This document shows, in pieces, positions 43,366 to 54,049 of a DNA stretch of 64,000 bases (position 1 is its first letter; each line of letters starts with the position of its first letter). Both the position numbers and the translations under genes were made by a program. Origin of the DNA: an uncultured Bacteroidales bacterium (GTDB lineage Bacteria > Bacteroidota > Bacteroidia > Bacteroidales > P3); assembly GCA_900316515.1 (NCBI GenBank), contig ONDE01000011.1, positions 31,684-95,683 of the forward strand. Direction: 5' to 3'. A model generated the notes under the pieces. That model was not told the DNA's origin. It searched no databases and saw only the letters and a program-made list of their open reading frames with translations.

Positions 43366-43595
43366 AAGCCATGACTAAAAGTTAAAGTTTCGGAATTGAA
43401 ATTGAAAATTAGCGAGTTGTTGAAATAAGTGTCCCCAAACACCCCAAAAACAATAGGTGTTCTTTACACAAATTAGTATAATAGTGCAAATTTTTTTTTG
43501 ACTTTCTATACACAAAAAAAGATAGAACTTTGCAAGCAGAGAAAAGGACACATAGTGTTCGTAAGTGATTGATAAACGAGAACAGAAAAAACATC

Positions 43596-45044
43596 ATGAT
43601 CGTGGAAGACTACAAGAAAGTATGGGCAAACTGCCTGGAGATTATAAAGGACACCCTGGGCCCCGAAAACCGCAAGGCCTACGAGACTTGGTTCGTACCC
43701 ATCAAACCCCTGCAACTGGAAGGAACAACACTCATCGTCCAGGTGCCTAGCCATTTCTTCTACGAATGGCTTGACACTCACTATATCGACCTCCTGCGTC
43801 GCGTGATACGCATGCAGCTGGGCACCTCGGGCATGCTCAAATACAGCGTGATGATGGACCAAACCATCAACGGCGACCCCATCACCACCACTCTGCCATC
43901 CCAGGCCCGCAACGCCGTGCGCAACCCCCTCACCGACATACCCGTCAATATTAATAAAGAGAACACGCGCGCGATTCCCGACCCATTCATCCTGCCTGGA
44001 CTCAACAAACAACGCATCAACTCGCAACTCTCGCCAAACTACACCCTCGAAAACTTCGTCGAAGGCGACTGCAACCGCCTCGCTCGCTCGGCAGGCTACG
44101 CCGTGGCCGAAAAACCCGGTCAGACTTCCTTCAACCCTCTGCTCCTGCACAGCAACGTCGGCCTCGGCAAGACTCACCTCGCCAACGCCATCGGACTTAA
44201 GACTAAAGAGATGCACCCAGACAAAGTGGTCCTCTACGTCACCAGCGAGCAGTTCATGGCTCAGTACGCCCAGGCTGGCCGCGACGGCACCACCAACGAC
44301 TTCATCCGCTTCTACGAACAAATCGACGTGCTGATCATCGACGACATCCAGTTCTGGTCGGGCAAAGGACAGAAAACACAAGAAGCCTTCTTCCATATCT
44401 TCAACCATCTGCACCAGCGCGGATGCCAGATCATCATCACCTCCGACAAAGCACCCGGCGAACTCCAAGGCCTCGAACCTCGCCTCATCAGCCGCCTCAA
44501 ATGGGGCCTCAACGCCGACCTGCAGGCGCCCGACGTGGAGACTCGCAAACGCATACTCCGCCAAAAACTGCAAAACGACGGCATCGAGATGAGCGACGAA
44601 GTGGTGGAATACATAGCCTACAATATCAACACCAACGTGCGCGAACTCGAAGGCGCCCTCATATCGCTCATGGCTCAAAGCTCGCTCAACCACAAGCAGA
44701 TCACCCTCGAACTCACCAAACAGATGATCGACAAATACGTGCAGAGCAACGCCCGCGAAATCACCATCGACTATATCCAGAAGGTCGTATGCGACTACCT
44801 GCAGCTGCCCGTGGAAACCATACAGAACACCTCGCGCAAACGCGAAATCGTCCAGGCCCGCCAGCTCAGCATGTACTTCGCAAAGAAAATCACCAAATCC
44901 AGCCTCGCTGTCATTGGCATGCAATGCGGCAACAAGGACCACGCCACCGTGCTCCACGCCTGCAAGACCATCGACAACCTCCGCCAGACCGACCGCCACA
45001 TGCGCGCCATGGTCGACGAACTCGAGAAAAAACTCAAAGAATAG
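43596..45044 (+). CDS. dnaA: Chromosomal replication initiator DnaA
   Basis: 482 aa from ATG 43596 (MIVEDYKKVW). Domain I (1-90) KVWANCLEIIKDTLG..YETWFVPIKPL; domain III AAA+ with Walker A NVGLGKTHLANAI and Walker B VLIIDDIQFWSGK; arginine-finger region RLISRLKWGL; domain IV with KREIVQARQLSMYFAKK and the DNA-binding signature CGNKDHATVLHACKTI. Initiates replication at oriC. Upstream, a TAGAACTTTG stretch (43523) is a loose promoter match. A four-helix-bundle gene between inverted repeats follows directly. Confidence 0.97.
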   Translation: MIVEDYKKVWANCLEIIKDTLGPENRKAYETWFVPIKPLQLEGTTLIVQVPSHFFYEWLDTHYIDLLRRVIRMQLGTSGMLKYSVMMDQTINGDPITTTLPSQARNAVRNPLTDIPVNINKENTRAIPDPFILPGLNKQRINSQLSPNYTLENFVEGDCNRLARSAGYAVAEKPGQTSFNPLLLHSNVGLGKTHLANAIGLKTKEMHPDKVVLYVTSEQFMAQYAQAGRDGTTNDFIRFYEQIDVLIIDDIQFWSGKGQKTQEAFFHIFNHLHQRGCQIIITSDKAPGELQGLEPRLISRLKWGLNADLQAPDVETRKRILRQKLQNDGIEMSDEVVEYIAYNINTNVRELEGALISLMAQSSLNHKQITLELTKQMIDKYVQSNAREITIDYIQKVVCDYLQLPVETIQNTSRKREIVQARQLSMYFAKKITKSSLAVIGMQCGNKDHATVLHACKTIDNLRQTDRHMRAMVDELEKKLKE

Positions 45045-45050
45045 TTTTTT

Positions 45051-45510
45051 TAACGTTGAACGTTGAGGGTTGAATGATGAACGGACTGATGAATGATGAA
45101 CCTGCCAGGCGGGACAATCCGTTACGGACAAAGAGTTTCCGTTTCGCCATCAACATCGTCAAACTATACAAAGAACTTATTGGCCAACAAGAGTTTGTCC
45201 TATCCAAGCAGATGGTACGAAGTGGGACAAGCATAGGCGCCAATATCCATGAAGCCCAACGAGCACAAAGCATAGCTGATTTCACAGCAAAGATGCATAT
45301 AGCTCTTAAAGAGGCTCAGGAAACAGAATACTGGCTGATGTTGCTAAAAGAAACAGATTATATAGACCATTCAACAGCAGATGCGGCAATAAAAGACTGT
45401 GAGGAACTCATCAAAATGCTTACTGCCACAACAAAAAAGACTGCAGAACGAAATTACTAAACAAAACTGCGTAGCCCGTTCATCACTCATCATTCATCAC
45501 TCAACGTTCT
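45051..45510. repeat. Inverted simple-repeat arms around a four-helix-bundle gene
   Basis: The left arm (45051-45101) has GAACGTTGAG and TGATGAATGATGA. The right arm (45476-45510) has the complements TCAACGTTC and TCATCATTCATCA. The arms enclose the gene at 45074-45460. The left arm supplies the start codons. Confidence 0.8.
45074..45460 (+). CDS. Four-helix-bundle protein (S23/IVP family), copy 1
   Basis: 128 aa; the start is ambiguous because ATG at 45074, 45077 and 45089 lie within the repeat arm. Core: KSFRFAINIVKLYKELIGQQEFVLSKQMVRSGTSIGANIHEAQ in two pieces, then FTAKMHIALKEAQETEYWLMLL and a final helix with EELIKMLTATTKK. The family was first seen in 23S rRNA intervening sequences and forms pentameric bundles related to Avd of diversity-generating retroelements. 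Here it is intergenic, between dnaA and the flavin reductase gene, inside inverted repeats. No reverse transcriptase nearby. Confidence 0.9.
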   Translation: MMNGLMNDEPARRDNPLRTKSFRFAINIVKLYKELIGQQEFVLSKQMVRSGTSIGANIHEAQRAQSIADFTAKMHIALKEAQETEYWLMLLKETDYIDHSTADAAIKDCEELIKMLTATTKKTAERNY

Positions 45511-46077
45511 ATGAAAATTTCTTTCAAACCCGGGACAATGATCTACCCGCTGCCAGCCGTCATGGTCTCCTGCGGCGACAGCCCCGAAAACTATAACATC
45601 ATCACCGTAGCATGGACGGGTACGCTCTGCAGCGACCCGCCCATGTGCTATATCAGCGTCCGCCCCGAACGACACAGCCACGACATCATCGCCCGCACAG
45701 GCGAATTCGTCATCAACCTCACCACCGAAACCCTCGCACGCGCCACCGACTGGTGCGGCGTTCGCTCGGGCCGCGAATACAACAAATTCCGCGAGATGGG
45801 ACTCCACACCGAAGAAGCCCAGCTCGTCAAAGCACCGCTCATCAAGGAAAGCCCCCTGAACATCGAATGCAAGGTTATCGACATCAAACACCTCGGTAGC
45901 CACGACATGTTCATGGCCGACGTGGTGGCCGTCGACGCCGAGGAAAACCTCATCGACAAGAGCACCGGACAGTTCCAACTCAACCACGCCGGCCCCCTGG
46001 CCTACAGCCACGGCAAATACTACGGCCTCGGCGAAAAACTCGGCGGCTTCGGCTTCTCCGTAAAAAAAAGAAAATAA
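45511..46077 (+). CDS. Flavin reductase family protein
   Basis: 188 aa. FMN-binding split-barrel: LPAVMVSCGDSPENYNIITVAWTGTLCSDPPM in pieces across residues 14-48, SVRPERHSHDII, and GEFVINLTTETLARATDWCG. Bacteroidota relatives are small flavin reductases or oxidoreductases of unknown substrate. The ATG directly follows the right arm of the inverted repeats. A TTCACTT simple repeat separates it from the dehydrogenase gene. Confidence 0.9.
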   Translation: MKISFKPGTMIYPLPAVMVSCGDSPENYNIITVAWTGTLCSDPPMCYISVRPERHSHDIIARTGEFVINLTTETLARATDWCGVRSGREYNKFREMGLHTEEAQLVKAPLIKESPLNIECKVIDIKHLGSHDMFMADVVAVDAEENLIDKSTGQFQLNHAGPLAYSHGKYYGLGEKLGGFGFSVKKRK

Positions 46078-46085
46078 CCGTTCAT

Positions 46086-46120
46086 CATCATTTTTCACTT
46101 TTCACTTTTCACTTTTCACT
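46086..46120. repeat. Tandem TTTTCAC repeat
   Basis: Four copies of CACTTTT in the gap between the flavin reductase and dehydrogenase genes. The same unit occurs at 17105-17142 between polA and its downstream gene. Confidence 0.85.
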
Positions 46121-46128
46121 TTAAAAAA

Positions 46129-47064
46129 ATGATCATCGTTTGCGTTGAAAGCCTGGGCATCCCCCAGAACCGTTTTGAGACCCTCAAGGCGCACTACACC
46201 GCCATGGGGCACTCTTTCACCTATTACATGGACCGCCGCGAAGACGAGGAAACCCTCGCCGAGCGTATGCGCGATGCCGACGTGGCTGTCATCAGCAACA
46301 TCAAACTGACGGCATCTGTCCTGTCGCAATGTCCCAAACTGCGCTACCTCAGCGTGGCATTCACAGGCCTCGACCATATAGACCTCGAATACTGCAAAGC
46401 ACACGACATCACCGTACAGAACGCCGCCGGATACAGCACCACGGCAGTCAGCGAACTGGCCGTGGGCATGATGCTCGACCTGCTGCGCAACATCGTCACC
46501 CTCAGCGAACTGACCCACCAGGGCGGCTCCCGCGGCACCTTCCTCGGCCGCGAACTGCGGGGCAAGACCGTGGGCATCATAGGCACCGGCGCCATAGGCA
46601 CCGCCACGGCACGTCTCCTCCTGGCCTTCGGCGCCAAGGTAATCGCATGGAGCCGCTCCGAACGCCCCGAAGTGAAAGCACTCGGCGTGGAATACATGCC
46701 CTTGGAAACCCTCCTGCAGCAGAGCGACATAGTATCGCTACATGTGCCCCTCAACAACGACACACGCAGCCTCATCGGCGAACACGAACTGCAGCTCATG
46801 AAACCCACAGCCCTGCTGGTGAACACCGCTCGCGGCCCCGTATGCGACATCGCCGCCGTAGGCAAAGCCCTGGTGGACGGTCGCATAGCAGGCGCTGCCT
46901 TCGACGTCTTCGAGAAGGAACCTCCACTGCCTCTCGACCACCTGCTGCTCTCCACCAACCGCTGCCTCGTGACTCCACACGTGGCCTTCGCCACCGAGGA
47001 GAGCTTCGAAGCACGCGGCGGGATAGTATTCGACCACGTGGAGGAATACCTCAAACAAAAATAA
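46129..47064 (+). CDS. D-2-hydroxyacid dehydrogenase, NAD-dependent
   Basis: 311 aa. Rossmann motif GIIGTGAIGTATARLLLAFG (about 145-164); catalytic Arg in NTARGPVCD, Glu in FEKEPPLP, His in TPHVAFAT. SVAFTGLDHIDLEYCKAHDI is the substrate-domain block. Oxidises or reduces a D-2-hydroxyacid such as glycerate or lactate; the substrate is not fixed by sequence. It probably shares a transcript with the flavin reductase gene and ends at the terminator at 47084. Confidence 0.9.
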   Translation: MIIVCVESLGIPQNRFETLKAHYTAMGHSFTYYMDRREDEETLAERMRDADVAVISNIKLTASVLSQCPKLRYLSVAFTGLDHIDLEYCKAHDITVQNAAGYSTTAVSELAVGMMLDLLRNIVTLSELTHQGGSRGTFLGRELRGKTVGIIGTGAIGTATARLLLAFGAKVIAWSRSERPEVKALGVEYMPLETLLQQSDIVSLHVPLNNDTRSLIGEHELQLMKPTALLVNTARGPVCDIAAVGKALVDGRIAGAAFDVFEKEPPLPLDHLLLSTNRCLVTPHVAFATEESFEARGGIVFDHVEEYLKQK

Positions 47065-47083
47065 AGAAGAGATAAAAGAAGAA

Positions 47084-47103
47084 GGCCGCTCATCCGAGCG
47101 GCC
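47084..47103. terminator. Terminator between convergent genes
   Basis: GGCCGCTC and GAGCGGCC form a perfect 8-bp stem with an ATCC loop, followed by TTTC on the right. Ends the dehydrogenase transcript. Confidence 0.85.
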
Positions 47104-47129
47104 TTTCATGTTTTTGTGCCTTTATAGCC

Positions 47130-47831
47130 TTATTTGCGGCAGGCGAGTTTGCGTCCCTGAGTGAATTGTGTGGCGGGATACTTGTTGAGGGTGATGGTCA
47201 GAACACTCTGACGAGGAGTAACGCTCTGCATCTCGTCCCACACGCTCTTGAGGTTGATGGTGATGGTGCCGGTGAGCTCATGTTTCTCATAGTCGTAAGA
47301 GAGGTTCTGGCTGGTGTGGCTCACGTAGGCGAAGTCGGGAGTGGTCAGGGTGACGATACCCGAGCCGTCGCCGCGCGGAGTGGTGAACGCATTCATGTGG
47401 TCGTCGTCGCTCATAACCTCCTCGGAGAAGATCTTCACTCGGTCGGTCATGATATCGAGCGGCTGGGCGTTGGAGTACTGCTCGCCAATCTCACAGAGTT
47501 CGACATGATAGGAAGGCAGGTCGACGAGGGTCTGGTCGCCCGACTGGGTCTTGTCGCCCGAGGCTATGAGGAAGAGCTGGACGGCGTTCTCACCCATGTC
47601 GTAGTACTGAAGGTCGATGGACTTGAGCTGCTTGACCTCGTTGTCCCACTTGAAGGTGACATAGGCAGTATCGACATTGCCGCCGCCGTTGTTGCCACCG
47701 TTGTTGCCGCCACCGTTCTCACCACCGTTGTTGGTGTTGTTGTTGTCGGGGGTCTCTTCTTTGTCGCAGGAAGCCATCATGAGGCCGCAGGCCAACAGGG
47801 CGATACCGAAATACTTAAAACACTTTTTCAT
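47130..47831 (-). CDS. Lipoprotein with Gly/Asn linker, unknown function
   Basis: 233 aa. Signal peptide with lipobox MMASC (Cys22). Residues 27-55 are a flexible linker of Asn, Gly and Glu written in near-repeats. The rest is one beta-rich domain: YVTFKWDNEVKQLKSIDLQYYDMGENAVQLFLI in pieces, then a central NAFTTPRGDGSGIVTLTTP, ending in LTITLNKYPATQFTQGR. Typical of surface lipoproteins in Bacteroidales. Leftward monocistronic; the aminotransferase stop is 34 bp upstream, so read-through is possible. Confidence 0.75.
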   Translation of the reverse strand: MKKCFKYFGIALLACGLMMASCDKEETPDNNNTNNGGENGGGNNGGNNGGGNVDTAYVTFKWDNEVKQLKSIDLQYYDMGENAVQLFLIASGDKTQSGDQTLVDLPSYHVELCEIGEQYSNAQPLDIMTDRVKIFSEEVMSDDDHMNAFTTPRGDGSGIVTLTTPDFAYVSHTSQNLSYDYEKHELTGTITINLKSVWDEMQSVTPRQSVLTITLNKYPATQFTQGRKLACRK

Positions 47832-47865
47832 TTTTTTTGATGTTTTTTTAATTAATAATTATTGA

Positions 47866-49182
47866 TTACTTTATAGGATGATCTTTGTGGAAGGCCTCGA
47901 GGCGCACCTTGAGGTCGGGGAACTGGTCGCGCTGCACCAGGGCCACACAGGCGCGGATGCCCTGCTTGTGCGAACCCGTGATGTCGAGGGCTATGGCGCT
48001 GATACCATAGCGGATAAGCTCGTTGAGCAGGTCGACACCCTCGTAGCCGGGATAGCAGAAGGTGAAGTAGAAACCGTCGCCGATATCCTCGCCCATATCC
48101 TTGTCATAGACAATATAGAAGCCGTTGTCGGTGAAGAGTTTCTTCATGATGCCCGCCTTCTCGCCGTACTCCTTGATGTCCTTCACGAAATTGAAGGTGC
48201 CGTCGTTGGCGCCCTTCAGCATGGCGGCCATAGCATACTGCACGCTGTGGGCGGTGCCGCTGCTCAGGCAGTAAAGGGTGCCGAAGATAAGGGCGCGGCC
48301 CAACTGCGTCTGACTGTAGTAACGGGCCAGGTCGGGACACTCCATGTTGAACAGCTTGGGCGAGCACACCATCATGGCGATACGCTCACCGGCATAGCTG
48401 AAACTCTTCGAGCCGCTGATCATGATGACGTAAAGGTCGGTATACTTGGCCACGGTGGGCTGGAAAGGAGCCTTGCCCGGGACGCTGTAGTCCTTCCGGA
48501 AGTCCATAAGGAAATAGGCCGAGTCTTCCATGACGACAACGCCATACTTGTTGGCCATCTCGCCGATGATCTTGAGCTCGTGGTCGGTGAAGCAGAACCA
48601 GGCAGGATTGTTGGGACTGCTGAAAATCATGCAGGCCACATCGCCATCCTTAAGCTCTTCCTCGAGCTTGTCGCGCAGCTTGTCGCCACGATACTCATAG
48701 ACGTCGAAGGCCTTCATGGGAATGCCAAGTACACGGCACTGCTGCTTCTGCACGGGGAAGCCAGGGTCGATGAAAAGCACCTTGGTCTTCTTGGCATCGT
48801 AGCGGGTGAGGGTGAGGAAGCTGGCGAAGCCGGCCTGCATCGAACCCACGGTGGGCACGCAGCAGTCGGGGGTGACGTCGATGTCGAGGAAGTTCTTTAC
48901 GAAACGGGCAGCCTCTTTCTTGAAGTCGGCAGTACCGTAAATCTCGGGATAGATGCTGGCAACACCACTCTTCAAGGCTTCTATCTGGGCCTGTACACCC
49001 ACCTGCGGGGCGGGCAATCCCGGAATGCCCATCTCCATCTTCACGAAGCGGACTCCCGTCTCGGATTCCACATCCTGTATCATCTTGCGCATCTCTCGGA
49101 TGCTGGCTTTGCCAGGGTTCTGGATCTTGTTGGCCGCGGCAATGCGGTCTATCGTCTCTTTCTGTATAGGTATTTGGGTCAT
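47866..49182 (-). CDS. PLP-dependent aminotransferase, class I/II fold
   Basis: 438 aa. Schiff-base Lys lies in ISGSKSFSYAGERIAMMV; SSPNNPAWF is the Asn-Pro loop; YRGDKLRDKLEEELKDGDV and VVMEDSAYFLMDF (Asp and Tyr contacting PLP) are conserved. The N-terminal block NKIQNPGKASIREM is typical of a Bacteroidota subgroup. The amino donor and acceptor are not predictable from sequence. Downstream is a lipoprotein gene; the porD-like gene lies upstream, 11 bp away, so they may be one transcript. Confidence 0.88.
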   Translation of the reverse strand: MTQIPIQKETIDRIAAANKIQNPGKASIREMRKMIQDVESETGVRFVKMEMGIPGLPAPQVGVQAQIEALKSGVASIYPEIYGTADFKKEAARFVKNFLDIDVTPDCCVPTVGSMQAGFASFLTLTRYDAKKTKVLFIDPGFPVQKQQCRVLGIPMKAFDVYEYRGDKLRDKLEEELKDGDVACMIFSSPNNPAWFCFTDHELKIIGEMANKYGVVVMEDSAYFLMDFRKDYSVPGKAPFQPTVAKYTDLYVIMISGSKSFSYAGERIAMMVCSPKLFNMECPDLARYYSQTQLGRALIFGTLYCLSSGTAHSVQYAMAAMLKGANDGTFNFVKDIKEYGEKAGIMKKLFTDNGFYIVYDKDMGEDIGDGFYFTFCYPGYEGVDLLNELIRYGISAIALDITGSHKQGIRACVALVQRDQFPDLKVRLEAFHKDHPIK

Positions 49183-49193
49183 GATATGAATTT

Positions 49194-50111
49194 TTATTTT
49201 GTGTTAAAATCTTTCAGTTTCACTACGTTGATAGGACTTATGTCCTTTATCAGGTCATACACCTGCTTCTGCTCCTGCGCCGGAGCAGGGGTGAAGATGG
49301 ATACTATCTCCTGTATCTTCACATCGACAAACTGTTGAACCGACATCAGGTTACTCTTCTTCTTGTTGACCGTCTGCAACTTGCGCAACGACTCGATGAC
49401 CGCCTGCCGCGCCTTGGGCTGGTCCTTGGTCATCATGTCAAGCCCCATGCGGTGGTAGTCGTAGTAGGCCTCGTGCAACGCCGCATAGGCGCTGTTGGTG
49501 TGATTCTCCATGAACCAATAGCGGTTGCGCCCGTTGTTGGAATTCCACCCGGCAAACTTCGAGTCATCCACAGCCTGCACCACCTGCTGCGCCATCTGGA
49601 AATAGGGGTCGCCGCCATTGGGAGCATAGCTGTCGAAATAGATGCCGAGCATGATGTAGCAATAGTAGGCCAGCGTCGACGAAAGGACACTATAGAAGTT
49701 CCCTATGTCGAAATCCAACGGCTGCGTCTCGTTATAGCTGAAGTTGAAGGTGCCCTGCTCGATGTAGTTGAAGAGCCCCGTGGTATAGGTCGAGTTGTAC
49801 ACCGGACGGCGCATCTGTATCTGCAACTGGGCTCCAAAATCGGTGGCCGACGTACGACTGTTCAGTATAAGGGCTATGGAGCAATCTATGAGCTCCTGCT
49901 GCTCGAACTGCAGGTTCGTCCACCGACGACCGTTGACAAAGTCCTCTATGGCCTGCTTCATGGTCTCGAACACCTTCTTGTCTGACGACTCATAACCCTG
50001 CGTAGTGGTCATCAGCTTCTGCGGATTCACCTGCACCGTGCAACGGAACTCCTGCGCCTCTGCCACGCAAAGGCACATCATCGTCAACACTATGGTCAGC
50101 AGCCTGCGCAT
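49194..50111 (-). CDS. porD: PorD/DUF4835 family type IX secretion protein
   Basis: 305 aa from ATG 50111 (MRRLLTIVL); a longer frame overlaps the small lipoprotein gene. Signal peptide ends around VAEAQEF. DUF4835 marks are VQVNPQKLMTTTQGYESSDKKVFETMKQAIEDFVNGR in pieces, a QPLDFDIGNFYSVLSSTLAYYCY block, and an IDFDSYAPNGGDPYFQMAQQV-like block. PorD is required for T9SS assembly or stability in Porphyromonas. The 1052-aa sorting-domain protein at 60 kb would use this system. The usual coaBC and recN neighbours are absent. Confidence 0.85.
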   Translation of the reverse strand: MRRLLTIVLTMMCLCVAEAQEFRCTVQVNPQKLMTTTQGYESSDKKVFETMKQAIEDFVNGRRWTNLQFEQQELIDCSIALILNSRTSATDFGAQLQIQMRRPVYNSTYTTGLFNYIEQGTFNFSYNETQPLDFDIGNFYSVLSSTLAYYCYIMLGIYFDSYAPNGGDPYFQMAQQVVQAVDDSKFAGWNSNNGRNRYWFMENHTNSAYAALHEAYYDYHRMGLDMMTKDQPKARQAVIESLRKLQTVNKKKSNLMSVQQFVDVKIQEIVSIFTPAPAQEQKQVYDLIKDISPINVVKLKDFNTK

Positions 50112-50118
50112 CTCTCCT

Positions 50119-50352
50119 TTAGCGGATAATTTTGGTTCGCTTGTACATGGCCGCAGGCTTGGCGCTGTGGCTGCGACCAAACTCGCGCTTCCCGTTGATG
50201 GTCTGTTTATGCACCATCATGGTCTTCTCGCCATTCATCTTCGTACGATGCTTGGTCTCCTTCAGCCCATAGTGGTATGTGTCGCAACTCGCCAGCGCAA
50301 AGGCACACAATAACAATATCACCGGCAATGCCGATTTTCTTCTAATCTTCAT
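50119..50352 (-). CDS. Small basic lipoprotein
   Basis: 77 aa. Lipobox LASC (Cys23) after a hydrophobic VILLLCAFAL core. The mature part is short and basic (TKHRTKMNGEKTMMVHKQTINGKREFGRSHS in pieces), with many Lys and His. No family recognised. It precedes porD by 7 bp and has its own TAnnTTTG promoter at 50398, so it probably leads the porD-aminotransferase transcript. Confidence 0.7.
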   Translation of the reverse strand: MKIRRKSALPVILLLCAFALASCDTYHYGLKETKHRTKMNGEKTMMVHKQTINGKREFGRSHSAKPAAMYKRTKIIR

Positions 50353-50397
50353 GTTCTTAATATTTTAACCATTCACTCTCACTATACTTCACCTTGC

Positions 50398-50405
50398 AAA
50401 GATAC
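50398..50405 (-). promoter_or_regulatory. Bacteroidota -7 promoter element
   Basis: TATCTTTG on the minus strand, 45 nt upstream of the small basic lipoprotein; probably also drives porD. Confidence 0.7.
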
Positions 50406-50521
50406 AACTTTTTTATAAATAAAGGCAAATAAATCTCTTTCCATCACATGCACGCGCACGCGCGCACGCAAATTGTTAATAACTTTAGTACTTTTAGACA
50501 TACCCGTTCTGTTTTATTTCG

Positions 50522-50529
50522 TATCTTTG
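50522..50529 (+). promoter_or_regulatory. Bacteroidota -7 promoter element for gyrB
   Basis: TATCTTTG, 32 nt upstream of the gyrB start and followed by a short AT-rich leader. Confidence 0.7.
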
Positions 50530-50549
50530 CATTCTATATAAGAAAATAA

Positions 50550-52505
<1,956 letters not shown>

Positions 52506-53226
52506 GAGGGTTTAAGGGTTAAAAGGTATAAGGGTTTTAGGGTTTAAAGGTTATATGACATGGCTCATTTTGAGGATTTAGTCGTATGGAAAGAGGCCAA
52601 AGCTCTTACCTTAACCATATACCGTCTTATGGAAAACAGTAGAGACTATGGGTTCCGTGATCAGATACAACGGGCATCAGTCTCAATCATGAATAATATT
52701 GCTGAAGGTAGCGATGCTGGTTCAGATGCAATCAACATCCGTTTTCTCAATATTGCAAAAGGCAGTTGTTCCGAAGTCAGAAGCATGTTGTACCTCTGTT
52801 CAGAATTAGGATACTGCACTGTTGAACAACAAGAAGAACTGATTGGCACAACTCGTAAAATCAGTGCATCCATTAATAATCTAATAAAGTATATCAACAC
52901 TAAAACCCCACATCCTCAATCCTAAAACCCTCCAACCCTAAAACCCTCCACCCCTCAAACCCTCCAACCCTCCAACCCTCCAACCCTAAAACCCTCGAAC
53001 CCTAAAACCCTCCACCCCTCAAACTCTCCAACCCTCCACCCCTCAAACTCTCCAACCCTAAAACCCTCCACCCCTCAAACTCTCCAAAAACCCTCGAACC
53101 CTAAAACCCTCCACCCCTCAAACTCTCCAACCCTCCACCCCTAAAACCCTCGAACCCTAAAACCCTCCACCCCTCAAACTCTCCAACCCTCCACCCCTAA
53201 AACCCTCGAACCCTAAAACCTTTCCC
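52506..53226. repeat. Telomere-like repeats flanking and following a four-helix-bundle gene
   Basis: Upstream of the gene (52506-52554) are units of AGGGTTTTAGGG type. Downstream (52920-53224) about 300 bp of CCCTAAAACCCTCC, CCCTCCAACCC and CACCCCTCAAACTCTCC units form a minisatellite with a higher-order period near 60 bp. The two arms are complementary in sense. Confidence 0.88.
52560..52925 (+). CDS. Four-helix-bundle protein (S23/IVP family), copy 2
   Basis: 121 aa. Core FEDLVVWKEAKALTLTIYRLM, FRDQIQRASVSIMNNIAEGS, FLNIAKGSCSEVRSMLYLCSELGY, QQEELIGTTRKISASINNLIKYI: the standard four helices. The last residues (TKTPHPQS) run into the repeat array. Only distantly similar to copy 1, so the two are not recent duplicates. 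Like copy 1 it lies between inverted simple-repeat arms next to a replication gene (gyrB). Function of stand-alone members unknown. Confidence 0.9.
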   Translation: MAHFEDLVVWKEAKALTLTIYRLMENSRDYGFRDQIQRASVSIMNNIAEGSDAGSDAINIRFLNIAKGSCSEVRSMLYLCSELGYCTVEQQEELIGTTRKISASINNLIKYINTKTPHPQS

Positions 53227-53976
53227 ATGGATAAAAGAAACCTCCTCCTTATCAGCAACAGCACCATGCGCGGCGAAGCTTACCTCGGCTGGTGCAAGGA
53301 CATGATTGCCGACTTCTGCCGTCGGCACAACGTCAAGAAAGTGCTCTTCGTGCCCTACGCTGGCGTCTCGCTGGCCCCCAACGGCCTCTCCAAGAGCTAT
53401 GACGCATACGAGGCCAAGGTGGCTGCCGTATACAAAGAGTTCGGCGTGAAGCTCACCTCCGTGCACCACAAGGCGCTGCCCATCAACGCCGTGTACGACA
53501 CCGACTGCGTGGCCGTGGGCGGTGGCAACACCTTCCACCTCGTCCGCGAGCTGCAACGCACGGGCCTGATGCAGGCCATCCGCCAGCGCGCCTTCGACGG
53601 CATGCCCTACATGGGCTGGAGCGCCGGCAGCAACGTCGCAGGCCCCACCCTCTGCACCACCAACGACATGCCCATCGTCATGCCCGCCAGCTTCGACTGC
53701 ATGGGACTCGTCCCCTTCCAGATCAACCCACACTACACCGACTTCTTCGACCCCAAGCACGGTGGCGAGACCCGCGACGACCGCCTGAAAGAGTACATCA
53801 TGGTGAACCCCAAGGCCACCGTCGCCGCTATCCGCGAAGCCACAGCCCTGCTGCTCGAGGACGGTAAACTCCGTCTCATCGGCAAGCCCAATAAGATGAA
53901 AGTCTTCAAGACCAAGATGGAGAACACCAAAGAGCTGCCTCTCGACGCCGACCTCGGCTTCCTGCTGAAAGCGTAA
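53227..53976 (+). CDS. pepE: Dipeptidase PepE (peptidase E, S51)
   Basis: 249 aa. Catalytic nucleophile in GWSAGSNVAGPT, GGGNTFHLVREL upstream of it and a conserved INPHYTDFF His region: the S51 layout of a class I glutamine amidotransferase-like fold. Cleaves Asp-X dipeptides in the cytoplasm. ATG follows the minisatellite by only a few bases, so its promoter must lie within the repeat or upstream. Confidence 0.92.
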   Translation: MDKRNLLLISNSTMRGEAYLGWCKDMIADFCRRHNVKKVLFVPYAGVSLAPNGLSKSYDAYEAKVAAVYKEFGVKLTSVHHKALPINAVYDTDCVAVGGGNTFHLVRELQRTGLMQAIRQRAFDGMPYMGWSAGSNVAGPTLCTTNDMPIVMPASFDCMGLVPFQINPHYTDFFDPKHGGETRDDRLKEYIMVNPKATVAAIREATALLLEDGKLRLIGKPNKMKVFKTKMENTKELPLDADLGFLLKA

Positions 53977-54049
53977 AAAAGCCCCATAGGGGCGACACAT
54001 CCTAGCCGTGGACTAAACACCCACGGCTTAATTATATCATCAAACAACT

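Noticed and set aside
45074..45460. Diversity-generating retroelement accessory protein Avd
   Set aside because: Same fold family, but no reverse transcriptase, template repeat or variable repeat was seen nearby.
52506..53226. Chromosome end or telomere from telomere-like repeats
   Set aside because: Core genes lie directly on both sides and the units are irregular; it is an internal minisatellite.
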